NCBI RefSeq assembly: GCF_030818485.1 | Contig: NZ_JAUTAJ010000004.1 | Coordinates: 1,033,001 to 1,097,000, forward strand | Reading direction: 5' to 3' | Source of the DNA: Pseudoroseomonas cervicalis | Lineage (GTDB): Bacteria; Pseudomonadota; Alphaproteobacteria; Acetobacterales; Acetobacteraceae | DNA: 64,000 nt | In this document: positions 1 through 8,203 of the stretch, in pieces | Numbering within the stretch: the first letter of the stretch is position 1 | Layout: each line of letters starts with the position of its first letter | Made by a program: the position numbers and the translations under genes | The notes under the pieces: model-generated | Database searches by the model: none | What the model was told of the DNA's origin: nothing | What the model saw: only the letters and a program-made list of their open reading frames with translations

Positions 1-1258
1 TGCCGGCGCGCTTCGACATGCGCACCGGCTCGCCGCCCTTCATCACCTTGACGATCTGGCAGAGCAGCACGTCGAGCGGCACGGCACCGTCGGACAGCGC
101 CTTGGTCGCCGCCTGCATGCGCTTGACATAGCCGCCATGATCGGCGCCCCAGACCTGCACCAGCTGCTGCATGCCGCGGGCGATCTTGTCGGCATGGTTG
201 CCGATGTCATTGGCGAAATAGGTGTTGCTGCCATCGGATTTGCGCAGCGGGCGGTCGACATCATCGCCGAACTTCGTCGAGGCGAAGAGCGTCTGCGGCC
301 GCGGCTCCCAATCCTCGGGCGTCTTGCCCTTGGGCGGCTCCAGCACGCCCTCATAGACCAGGCCCTTGGCGGAGAGCGCGGCGATGGCGGCATCCGCCAC
401 GCCGTCGCGCACCAGCTGCGCCTCGCTGATGAAGACGTCATGCGCGACGCCGAGCGCGGCGAGATCCTCGCGGATCGCGTCCATCATGGCGTGAACGGCG
501 AAGTTGCGCACGGTGTCGAGCCAGAGCGACGCCTCGGCCGGCTTGGCACCCGGCGCCAGGCTGTCGCCGAATTTTTCCTTCAGGGCCTCGCCGACCGGCA
601 CCAGATAGTCGCCGCGATATTGCAGCCCGCCGGGGACCGCTTCCGCGTACTCTTCCTCGGTCAGCGTGGTGCCGAGGGCCTGCAGGTAGCGCCAATAGGC
701 GGCATAGCCCAGCGCCTGCACCTGCGCGCCGGCATCGTTGATGTAGTATTCCTTGGTGACGGCGGCGCCCGCCTTGGCCAGCAGATTGGCCAGCGCATCG
801 CCCACCACGGCGCCGCGGCAATGGCCGACATGCATCGGCCCCGTCGGGTTGGCCGAGACATATTCAACATTCACCCGCACCCCGCCGCCGGCCTGGCTGT
901 CGCCATAGGCCTCGCCGGCGCGCAGCACGGTCGCCACCTGGCCCAGCAGGAAGTCTTCCGTCAGGCGCAGATTGACGAAGCCCGGGCCGGCCGGCGCGGC
1001 CTCGGCAACACTCGGCAGCGCGGCCAGCGCGGCGGCGAGCTCGGCGGCCAGCTTCGGCGGCGGCAGCCTGGCGATCTTGGCCACCACCATGGCGGCGTTG
1101 GTCGACATGTCGCCATGCGACGCATCGCGCGGCGGCTCCACCGTGACGCGCGCCAGCGCCTCCTCCGGCAGATCGGGCAGCAGGCGTCGCAGGCAGGCCA
1201 GCACCTCGGCGCGCAGCGCGGCGAACATGTCCTGCGGGGCGGGGGTGGTCTGTTCCAT
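1..1258 (-). CDS. argS: Arginyl-tRNA synthetase, C-terminus beyond the left edge
   Basis: Class I aminoacyl-tRNA synthetase that charges tRNA-Arg with arginine in the cytoplasm. The frame is open from an ATG at 1258 through the left edge, so about 419 codons of roughly 580 are present. The N-terminal additional domain (about residues 1-110) is followed by the Rossmann fold with the HIGH-type motif HVGH at residues 143-146, preceded by the family sequence VEYVSANPTGPMH. A later PVRMSKRAG stretch close to the window edge matches the KMSKS-equivalent loop. It begins 9 bases after the dgt stop, so the two are probably co-transcribed. No strong Shine-Dalgarno sequence precedes the start. Identification is secure; only the anticodon-binding domain is missing because of the window boundary. 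Confidence 0.95.
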   Translation of the reverse strand, partial: MEQTTPAPQDMFAALRAEVLACLRRLLPDLPEEALARVTVEPPRDASHGDMSTNAAMVVAKIARLPPPKLAAELAAALAALPSVAEAAPAGPGFVNLRLTEDFLLGQVATVLRAGEAYGDSQAGGGVRVNVEYVSANPTGPMHVGHCRGAVVGDALANLLAKAGAAVTKEYYINDAGAQVQALGYAAYWRYLQALGTTLTEEEYAEAVPGGLQYRGDYLVPVGEALKEKFGDSLAPGAKPAEASLWLDTVRNFAVHAMMDAIREDLAALGVAHDVFISEAQLVRDGVADAAIAALSAKGLVYEGVLEPPKGKTPEDWEPRPQTLFASTKFGDDVDRPLRKSDGSNTYFANDIGNHADKIARGMQQLVQVWGADHGGYVKRMQAATKALSDGAVPLDVLLCQIVKVMKGGEPVRMSKRAG

Positions 1259-1267
1259 GATGTCCGT

Positions 1268-2419
1268 TCAGCCGGGAATGTGAGGGTCGGTGAGGCGCCG
1301 GTGCTCGTCCAGCGCGAAGCGGTCGGTCATGCCGGCGATGTAGTCGCAGACCACGGCGGCGCAGTCGGCGCTGCCGGCGGGTCCGGCACGGTCGCGCCAT
1401 TCGGGCGGCAGCATGTCCGGCCCGCCATGCAGCAGGCTGAACAGCACCTGCACCACGCGGCGCGATTTCTGCGTGGTGCGGTTGACGCGCCAATGGCGGT
1501 ACATGCGGTCGCGCAGGAAGGCGCGCACCGCCTGGTTGGCCTCCTGCATGCCGGCGCTGAACACCACCATGGGCCGGCCGGCGGCGCGCACATCGGCCAC
1601 GCTTGCGGGCGCCAGCGCGGCCAGGCGGCGGCCGGTCTCGGCCAGCACGTCCTGGATCATGGCGTTGATGACGCGGCGGATCGCCTCGCTGGCCTGGCGG
1701 GCGGGCGGCGCCTCCGGGTAGCGGCTGCGCACCTCGCGCACCGCATCGCCCACCAGCGGCAGGGCGGCGGCCTCCTCCAGCGTGAACAGCCCGGCGCGCA
1801 GGCCATCGTCGAGGTCGTGATTGTTGTAGGCGATGTCATCGGCGAGCGCGGCCAGCTGCGCCTCCACCGAGGCATGGCTGCCGAGTTCCAGCGGATGCCG
1901 CGAATCGTAGTCCGCCATGAAGCGGGAGGGGCTGCGGATCGGGCCATTGTGCTTGGCCAGCCCCTCCAGCGTCTCCCAGGTCAGGTTCAGCCCGTCGAAT
2001 TCGGCATAGCGCTTCTCCAGCACCGTCACCGCCTTCAGGCTCTGCGCATTGTGGTCGAAGCCGCCATAGGGGCGCATCAGCCCGTTCAGCGCCTCCTCCC
2101 CGGCATGACCGAAGGGCGGATGGCCGAGGTCATGGGCCAGCGCCAGCGCCTCGGCCAGATCCTCGTCCACCGCCAGGCGCCGTGCCATGGAGCGGGCGAT
2201 CTGCGCCACCTCGACGCTGTGGGTCAGCCGGGTGCGGAAAGCGTCGCCCTCATGGTAGATGAAGACCTGGGTCTTGTATTGCAGGCGGCGGAAGGCAGCG
2301 CTGTGGATGATCCGGTCCCGGTCCCGCTGGAAGGGCGAGCGGCCCCCATCGGCCGGCTCCGCATGGAGGCGGCCCCGTGACGTCTCGGCGCGCACGGCGA
2401 AGGGGGCGAGGTCGGGCAT
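1268..2419 (-). CDS. dgt: Deoxyguanosinetriphosphate triphosphohydrolase-like HD protein
   Basis: Predicted dNTP triphosphohydrolase that cleaves dGTP (or other dNTPs) to the nucleoside and tripolyphosphate, controlling the dNTP pool. The 383-residue product has the N-terminal family signature RSPFQRDRDRIIHS, then the metal-binding HD domain: His67 in RLTHSVEVAQ, His96-Asp97 in AHDLGHPPFGHAGE, and a later Asp in ALADDIAYNNHD. The length fits the shorter, alphaproteobacterial dGTPase-like branch rather than the about 500-residue E. coli Dgt. It is immediately upstream of argS, a neighbour pair common in alphaproteobacteria as far as I recall, and diverges from erpA. The exact dNTP preference cannot be read from sequence. 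Confidence 0.92.
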   Translation of the reverse strand: MPDLAPFAVRAETSRGRLHAEPADGGRSPFQRDRDRIIHSAAFRRLQYKTQVFIYHEGDAFRTRLTHSVEVAQIARSMARRLAVDEDLAEALALAHDLGHPPFGHAGEEALNGLMRPYGGFDHNAQSLKAVTVLEKRYAEFDGLNLTWETLEGLAKHNGPIRSPSRFMADYDSRHPLELGSHASVEAQLAALADDIAYNNHDLDDGLRAGLFTLEEAAALPLVGDAVREVRSRYPEAPPARQASEAIRRVINAMIQDVLAETGRRLAALAPASVADVRAAGRPMVVFSAGMQEANQAVRAFLRDRMYRHWRVNRTTQKSRRVVQVLFSLLHGGPDMLPPEWRDRAGPAGSADCAAVVCDYIAGMTDRFALDEHRRLTDPHIPG

Positions 2420-2543
2420 GACCGGCGGGCCTTACCAGCCGCCCCGCCGCGCCGCAACGCCGCAGGCCGGCGGCCGGGCCCGGAAAGCCCGGGCCGGCGC
2501 CGCCCTCCCCCCACGCCCGGCACGGCAGGGCCGCGGCAGCGGC

Positions 2544-2574
2544 GTTGGAAAAACCAACCTTCGCGGCCTATGTT
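2544..2574 (+). promoter_or_regulatory. Possible erpA promoter with a small inverted repeat
   Basis: GTTGG (2544-2548) and CCAAC (2554-2558) form a short inverted repeat around an A5 tract. The left part contains TTGGAA (2545-2550), a possible -35. TATGTT at 2569-2574 follows after 18 bases as a possible -10. Transcription would start very close to the ribosome-binding site, which weakens the reading. Confidence 0.25.
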
Positions 2575-2581
2575 GGGGTCC

Positions 2582-2587
2582 GAGGAG
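2582..2587 (+). promoter_or_regulatory. Ribosome-binding site that decides the erpA start
   Basis: GAGGAG lies 9 bases before the ATG at 2597. The in-frame ATG at 2570 has no comparable site, and would place this Shine-Dalgarno sequence inside the coding region. Confidence 0.6.
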
Positions 2588-2596
2588 TTCCGCACC

Positions 2597-2959
2597 ATGC
2601 CCGACGGCACCACCCTGCCCGCTTCCGAGCCCGCCTTCCGCGTCACCCCGCGCGCCTTCGCCCAGGTGGCGGAGATCGCCGCGCGCCAGGGCCGCCCGCA
2701 GGCCGGGCTGCGCCTGGCGGTGCTGGCCGGCGGCTGCTCCGGCTTCCAGTATTCCTTCGAGCTGGAGGATGCGCCCGCCGGGGATGATCTGGTGATCGAG
2801 CAGGAGGGCGTGCGGGTGATGATCGACCCGGTCAGCCTGGAGCTGCTGGCGGGCTCCGAGCTCGACTGGGCGGATGAGCTGATCGGCGCCCATTTCAGCG
2901 TGAAGAACCCGCAGGCGGCCTCGGGCTGCGGCTGCGGCGCCTCCTTCTCGGTCGGCTGA
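2597..2959 (+). CDS. erpA: HesB/IscA-type iron-sulfur cluster insertion protein
   Basis: A-type carrier that receives Fe-S clusters from the assembly scaffold and hands them to target apoproteins. The 120-residue protein shows the three ligand cysteines of the family: one in GGCSGFQY and two in the C-terminal SGCGCGAS. The body (FRVTPRAFAQVAEIAARQG, then the HFSVKNP region near the C-terminus) is typical of the HesB fold. ErpA and IscA cannot be separated with certainty by eye, but the lone location outside an isc or suf operon favours ErpA. It sits 15 bases upstream of xthA on the same strand and diverges from dgt; the dgt-erpA-xthA order is common in alphaproteobacteria from general knowledge. 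Confidence 0.9.
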   Translation: MPDGTTLPASEPAFRVTPRAFAQVAEIAARQGRPQAGLRLAVLAGGCSGFQYSFELEDAPAGDDLVIEQEGVRVMIDPVSLELLAGSELDWADELIGAHFSVKNPQAASGCGCGASFSVG

Positions 2960-2974
2960 GCGAACCGGCCGCCC

Positions 2975-3742
2975 GTGCGCCTCGCCAGCTTCAACGTCAA
3001 TTCGGTGCGCAAGCGCGTGCCGCATCTGCGCCGCTTCCTGGAGACCGCCCAGCCCGACCTGCTCTTCCTGCAGGAGCTGAAATGCAAGACCGAGGAATTC
3101 CCGGCCGGAGAGTTCACCGATCTCGGCTATAGCAGCCACGCGGTGGGCCAGCATGGCGGGCGCAACGGCGTCGCCGTGCTGGGGCGCATCCCGTATGAGG
3201 TCGTGGTCGAGGAATTGCCGGGCGGGGATGACGACACCCATGCCCGCTATATCGAGGTGACGGCGGAGGGCGCGCATTTCGCCGGCATCTACCTGCCGAA
3301 CGGCAATTCCGGCGGGGCGGAGGGCTATGCCTACAAGCTCGGCTGGATGCGCCGGCTGCGGGCGCTGGCGGCGGCGCGGCTGGATGCCTTCACCCCCTAC
3401 GCCATCCTCGGTGATTTCAATGTCTGCCCGACCGAGCTCGACCTGGCGCCGGGCGCCCTGCCGCCCACCGACGCGCTGGTGCGGCCCGAGACGCGGGCGG
3501 AATTTCGCGCCCTGGCGAATCTCGGCCTGACGGACGCGCTGCGCGCCCTGCATCCGGGCGAGCGGCTCTATACCTACTGGGATTACGGCCCGTCCTTCGA
3601 GGGCAACCGGGGCCTGCGCATCGACCATGCCATGCTCTCGCCCGAGCTGGCGGAGCGGCTGACCCGCGCCTGGGTCGACACCGCGCCGCGCAGCCAGGAA
3701 CAGCCCTCCGACCACACGCCGCTGCTGGTCGAGCTGGGCTGA
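2975..3742 (+). CDS. xthA: Exodeoxyribonuclease III (AP endonuclease)
   Basis: Base-excision repair nuclease that cuts 5' of abasic sites and removes 3' blocking groups, acting on DNA in the cytoplasm. The 255-residue protein belongs to the exonuclease-endonuclease-phosphatase family. Visible motifs in order are FNVNSVRKR at the N-terminus, LQELKCK with the metal-binding Glu, YLPNGN, GDFNVCPTELD with the catalytic Asp/Asn, RIDHAMLS, and SDHTPLLVEL with the general-base His. The start is a GTG, chosen because the protein then begins at MRLASFNVNS as the family does. It is probably translated from the erpA transcript. Confidence 0.95.
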   Translation: MRLASFNVNSVRKRVPHLRRFLETAQPDLLFLQELKCKTEEFPAGEFTDLGYSSHAVGQHGGRNGVAVLGRIPYEVVVEELPGGDDDTHARYIEVTAEGAHFAGIYLPNGNSGGAEGYAYKLGWMRRLRALAAARLDAFTPYAILGDFNVCPTELDLAPGALPPTDALVRPETRAEFRALANLGLTDALRALHPGERLYTYWDYGPSFEGNRGLRIDHAMLSPELAERLTRAWVDTAPRSQEQPSDHTPLLVELG

Positions 3743-3745
3743 GGC

Positions 3746-3919
3746 TCAGCCGGCCTCGGGCAGCGGCAGGGCCCGCAGCGGCGGCAGGGCGGCCGGCGCC
3801 AGCAGCGGGCTGCCTGCCAGCCCCTCGCCCGCGAGCGTCGGCGCCTGGCCCGCAGGCGCGCAGCCGGCCAGGCCGATCAGGGCGATGACGACCACGCCCA
3901 GCAGCAGAAGATGACGCAT
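3746..3919 (-). CDS. Small predicted lipoprotein
   Basis: A 57-residue product with a hydrophobic N-terminal stretch (MRHLLLLGVVVIALIG) ending in the lipobox LAGC, so it is predicted to be lipidated on the Cys and anchored in the envelope. The rest is Ala/Pro/Leu-rich with no recognisable domain. An upstream in-frame ATG at 3940 would add seven residues, but the ATG at 3919 puts the positive charge directly before the hydrophobic segment as expected for a signal peptide. Function unknown. It ends 3 bases from the convergent xthA stop. Confidence 0.6.
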   Translation of the reverse strand: MRHLLLLGVVVIALIGLAGCAPAGQAPTLAGEGLAGSPLLAPAALPPLRALPLPEAG

Positions 3920-3982
3920 CCTGTCCTCGGTGGGTGACACGCTGGGAGGCCGGCCCCGCGATGGGGCCGGCCTGCTTCCTGG

Positions 3983-4150
3983 CTACCAGCCGCGATACCA
4001 GTAGCGCGGCGGCGGGGGCGGCGGAGGGGGCGGCGGCGCGTAGTAATAGCCGCGCGGCGGGCCGTAATAGGCCGGCGCCGGGGCGACCACGCAGCCGGCC
4101 AGGCCCAGCGCGGCCGCGCCCAGCAGCAAGGCGGGGGTCAGGCGGCGCAT
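3983..4150 (-). CDS. Proline-rich mini-lipoprotein
   Basis: A 55-residue product with signal peptide and lipobox LAGC (Cys20), followed by Tyr/Gly/Pro-rich sequence including a run of about twelve prolines and a YWYRGW end. No enzymatic domain is possible at this size; a structural envelope role is inferred only from the lipobox. It starts 4 bases after the WXXGXW-repeat gene, so the two are likely co-expressed. Two neighbouring small lipoproteins and a repeat protein make a compact envelope gene cluster at 3.7-4.5 kb. Confidence 0.65.
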   Translation of the reverse strand: MRRLTPALLLGAAALGLAGCVVAPAPAYYGPPRGYYYAPPPPPPPPPPRYWYRGW

Positions 4151-4154
4151 GGCA

Positions 4155-4505
4155 TCACCTCCAGCCCGGCTCGACCCAGACCCAGCCGCCGCGCCGCTCG
4201 ACCCAGCGCCCCTCGCGCCAGCGGCCACGGCGGCGATCCACCCAGCGGCCCGGCACCCAGACATACTGGCCGCCCCGCCAGCCCCAATGGCCGGGCTGCC
4301 AGGCGGCGCCGCCGCGCGGCGGCGGGCCGGGGCGGCGCTCATAGCGGGGCGGCGGCGGCGGCGGCGGGCGCCAGCCCGGGGGCGGGCCAGGGGGGCGACC
4401 CGGCGGCGGGCCATAGGGCTGCGCCAGGGCGCCGGCCCCGACCGGCAGGGCCACCAGGCCCAGCCCGGCTGCCAGGCGCCCCAGCAGGGCGCGACGATTC
4501 AGCAT
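4155..4505 (-). CDS. Secreted YXWGXW/WXXGXW-repeat protein
   Basis: A 116-residue exported protein. Residues 1-28 resemble a signal peptide (MLNRRALLGRLAAG, then GAGALA), with two adjacent arginines that could also be read as a weak Tat motif. A Pro/Gly/Arg-rich linker follows. The C-terminal third contains repeated W-x2-G-x-W units (PGHWGWRGGQYVWVPGRW, then GRWREGRWVERRGGW), the pattern of the WXXGXW-repeat family, whose function is not established. The downstream gene encodes a Pro-rich lipoprotein 4 bases later. The ATG at 4505 is the only start that gives a full signal peptide. Confidence 0.75.
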   Translation of the reverse strand: MLNRRALLGRLAAGLGLVALPVGAGALAQPYGPPPGRPPGPPPGWRPPPPPPPRYERRPGPPPRGGAAWQPGHWGWRGGQYVWVPGRWVDRRRGRWREGRWVERRGGWVWVEPGWR

Positions 4506-4660
4506 CGGCGTTCTCCTTTCCGCTCCCGGCGGCGCCCGGAGGGCCTGGGGCCATCCTGGCGCCCGGGGCGGTTCTGCAGGATCAGGAAAGCCGGCGCTGA
4601 TGGCGATGCTGGGGCAAAAGCATGACGAAGCGGGGCAGGATGTGACGGAATCTTAAAGCG

Positions 4661-4689
4661 AAAAGGGGCGGCACCCGCGGTGCCGCCCC
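4661..4689 (-). terminator. Rho-independent terminator downstream of ilvD
   Basis: A perfect 10-bp stem, GGGGCGGCAC (4665-4674) with GTGCCGCCCC (4680-4689) around a 5-base loop, is followed on the minus strand by TTTT (4661-4664). It lies 30 bases beyond the ilvD stop. Confidence 0.75.
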
Positions 4690-4718
4690 CGTCCCGTCTG
4701 GCTTTTCCGACGCCGGCG

Positions 4719-6443
<1,725 letters not shown>

Positions 6444-6610
6444 GCGGGCGTGACCTTCATTCTGTTGCGTCCCGATGGGTGTATCGCGCAACAAGCTTCC
6501 GCCGGCAACAGGGTCACGCGGAGCGGCCGGCGCAGGGCTGGGCTACGCGGCGCGCAGCCCAGGCCAGGCTGGGCCGGGCGGGCGCGGCGTTCGGCCGCGC
6601 CCTGCCCCGT

Positions 6611-7972
6611 TCAGTCGTCGTCCGTCGCGCTCAGATAGCCATGCTGGCGCGGCTCCCTCATCGTCAGCGTGGCGACCAGCGAGACGATGGCGAAGATCGC
6701 GACATACCAGAAGAAGGCGCTCTCCATCCCCTGGTTCTTCAGGTAGAGGGCGACATACTCCGCCGTGCCGCCGAACAGCGAATTGGCGATGGCGTAGCCG
6801 AGGCCGACGCCGAGCGCGCGGATCTCGGCCGGGAACATCTCGGCTTTCACCACGCCGCTGATCGAGGTGTAGAAGCTGATGATGAACAGCGCCGCCAGGA
6901 TGCCGCAGAAGGCCGCGACCGGCGTCTGCACCCCGGCCAGCCAGGTCATCAGCGGCACGGTGATCACCGCCATGCCGGCGGCGAAGACCAGCAGCGAGTT
7001 GCGCCGGCCGATGCGGTCCGACAGCGCGCCCAGCGGCGGCTGCAGCAGCATGTAGCAGAACAGCACCGCCGCCATGGTCTGGCTGGCGGAGGCCGCCGTG
7101 AAGCCCGCCGTGTTGACCAGGAATTTCTGCATATAGGTGGTGAAGGCGTAGAAGCTGAGGCTGCCGCCCGCGGTCAGCCCGATCACCTGCAGCAGCGGCC
7201 GCGGATGCTTCAGCAGCAGGGCGATGCTGCCCGCCCCGTCCCGCCCGCGCTCGGAGGCCTTGCTGGTCTCGTGCAGGGCGCGGCGCAGGAACAGCGCGAT
7301 CACCGCCGTGCCGGCGCCGATGAAGAAGGGGATGCGCCAGGCCCAGGCGCGGATCTCGGCGGTGTCGTAGACCGCCTGCAGCACCACGACCACCAGCAGC
7401 GCCAGCAGCTGGCCGCCGATCAGCGTCACATACTGGAAGGAGGCGAAGAAGCCGCGATGCCGGGCCAGCGCCACCTCGCTCATATAGGTGGCCGAGGTGC
7501 CGTATTCGCCGCCGACCGAGAGGCCCTGCAGCAGCCGCGCCACCAGCAGCAGCACCGGCGCCGCGATGCCGATGCTCTGATAGGTCGGCAGCACCGCGAT
7601 CATCAGCGAGCCGAAGCACATCAGCAGGACCGAGATGAGCATGGAGGCGCGCCGCCCATGCCGGTCGGCGATGCGGCCGAACAGCCAGCCGCCGATCGGG
7701 CGCATCAGGAAGCCGACGGCGAAGATGGCGGCGGTGTTGAGAAGCTGGACGGTCGGGTTGTCGCCGGGGAAGAAGGAGGGCGCGAAATACAGCGCCGTCG
7801 CGGCGTAGACGTAGAAATCATACCATTCGACGAGATTGCCGGAGGACCCGCCGAGGATGGCGAGGACACGCCGGCGGGTGTCGTGCGGGTCGCGCGCCGG
7901 GCGCTCCGCCGCGGTCCCGGCGGGGGCAGCGGCGGAGGTGGTGCCGCTGGTGCTGCTGCTGCTCATGCTCAC
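6611..7972 (-). CDS. MFS transporter, metabolite:H+ symporter (MHS/KgtP-like) family
   Basis: Inner-membrane major facilitator of 453 residues with about 12 hydrophobic segments. After a low-complexity Ser/Ala N-terminus come [13 protein letters not shown], characteristic of the metabolite:H+ symporter branch (alpha-ketoglutarate, proline/betaine, citrate, shikimate carriers), then the loop 2-3 signature [23 protein letters not shown], and [10 protein letters not shown] before helix 7. The substrate cannot be assigned from sequence; a dicarboxylate or 2-oxo acid is plausible because KgtP is the closest remembered relative. It stands alone between ilvD and valS. A perfect TATAAT on its strand at 8056-8061 lies 84 bases upstream of the start. 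Confidence 0.85.
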   Translation of the reverse strand: MSMSSSSTSGTTSAAAPAGTAAERPARDPHDTRRRVLAILGGSSGNLVEWYDFYVYAATALYFAPSFFPGDNPTVQLLNTAAIFAVGFLMRPIGGWLFGRIADRHGRRASMLISVLLMCFGSLMIAVLPTYQSIGIAAPVLLLVARLLQGLSVGGEYGTSATYMSEVALARHRGFFASFQYVTLIGGQLLALLVVVVLQAVYDTAEIRAWAWRIPFFIGAGTAVIALFLRRALHETSKASERGRDGAGSIALLLKHPRPLLQVIGLTAGGSLSFYAFTTYMQKFLVNTAGFTAASASQTMAAVLFCYMLLQPPLGALSDRIGRRNSLLVFAAGMAVITVPLMTWLAGVQTPVAAFCGILAALFIISFYTSISGVVKAEMFPAEIRALGVGLGYAIANSLFGGTAEYVALYLKNQGMESAFFWYVAIFAIVSLVATLTMREPRQHGYLSATDDD

Positions 7973-8055
7973 TCCTGTCCACCCGCGTCGCGCCAGGGGG
8001 CTGGCGGCGGGGCGCGGGCTCAGGGAGCGGATAACGCAGGCGCGAGTTGAAGGAT

Positions 8056-8061
8056 ATTATA
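8056..8061 (-). promoter_or_regulatory. Possible -10 element for the MHS transporter gene
   Basis: The minus strand reads TATAAT, a perfect consensus -10 and rare in this GC-rich window. No convincing -35 is found 16-18 bases upstream, so it may depend on an activator or be fortuitous. Confidence 0.35.
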
Positions 8062-8081
8062 CAAGACCCGCAGCCGTTGCA

Positions 8082-8157
8082 GTCCTTCCATGAATCCGGC
8101 CTCAGCCGTTCAAATCAGCGGACAATAAATCCGTGAATTATTCTTCATGGAAAGGAC
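8082..8157. repeat. AT-richer imperfect inverted repeat between valS and the transporter gene
   Basis: GTCCTTCCATGAA (8082-8094) faces TTCATGGAAAGGAC (8144-8157); the arms match over 13 bases with one extra base in the right arm and are 49 bases apart. The interior is AT-rich (AATAAATCCG, GAATTATTC) compared with the flanks. It could be the leader of the transporter transcript, a small RNA, or a remnant of a miniature element. Confidence 0.4.
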
Positions 8158-8171
8158 ATGTAACCGGCAGC

Positions 8172-8195
8172 GGGGCCGGCCGCAGGGCCGGCCCC
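8172..8195 (-). terminator. GC-rich hairpin after valS
   Basis: GGGGCCGGC (8172-8180) pairs perfectly with GCCGGCCCC (8187-8195) around a 6-base loop, 8 bases past the valS stop. There is no T-tract, so termination without a further factor is uncertain. Confidence 0.4.
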
Positions 8196-8203
8196 CTGCC
8201 CGT

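Noticed and set aside
137..2380. 747-codon plus-strand open frame opposite argS and dgt
   Set aside because: Arises from GC-rich third positions; the product is a His/Arg/Gly/Ala-rich string with no domain, while both minus-strand genes have full motifs.
4013..4060. Poly-proline codon run as a possible tandem repeat or CRISPR-like array
   Set aside because: It is a low-complexity proline stretch inside a small lipoprotein gene; no spacers or regular repeat units. No CRISPR array was found anywhere.
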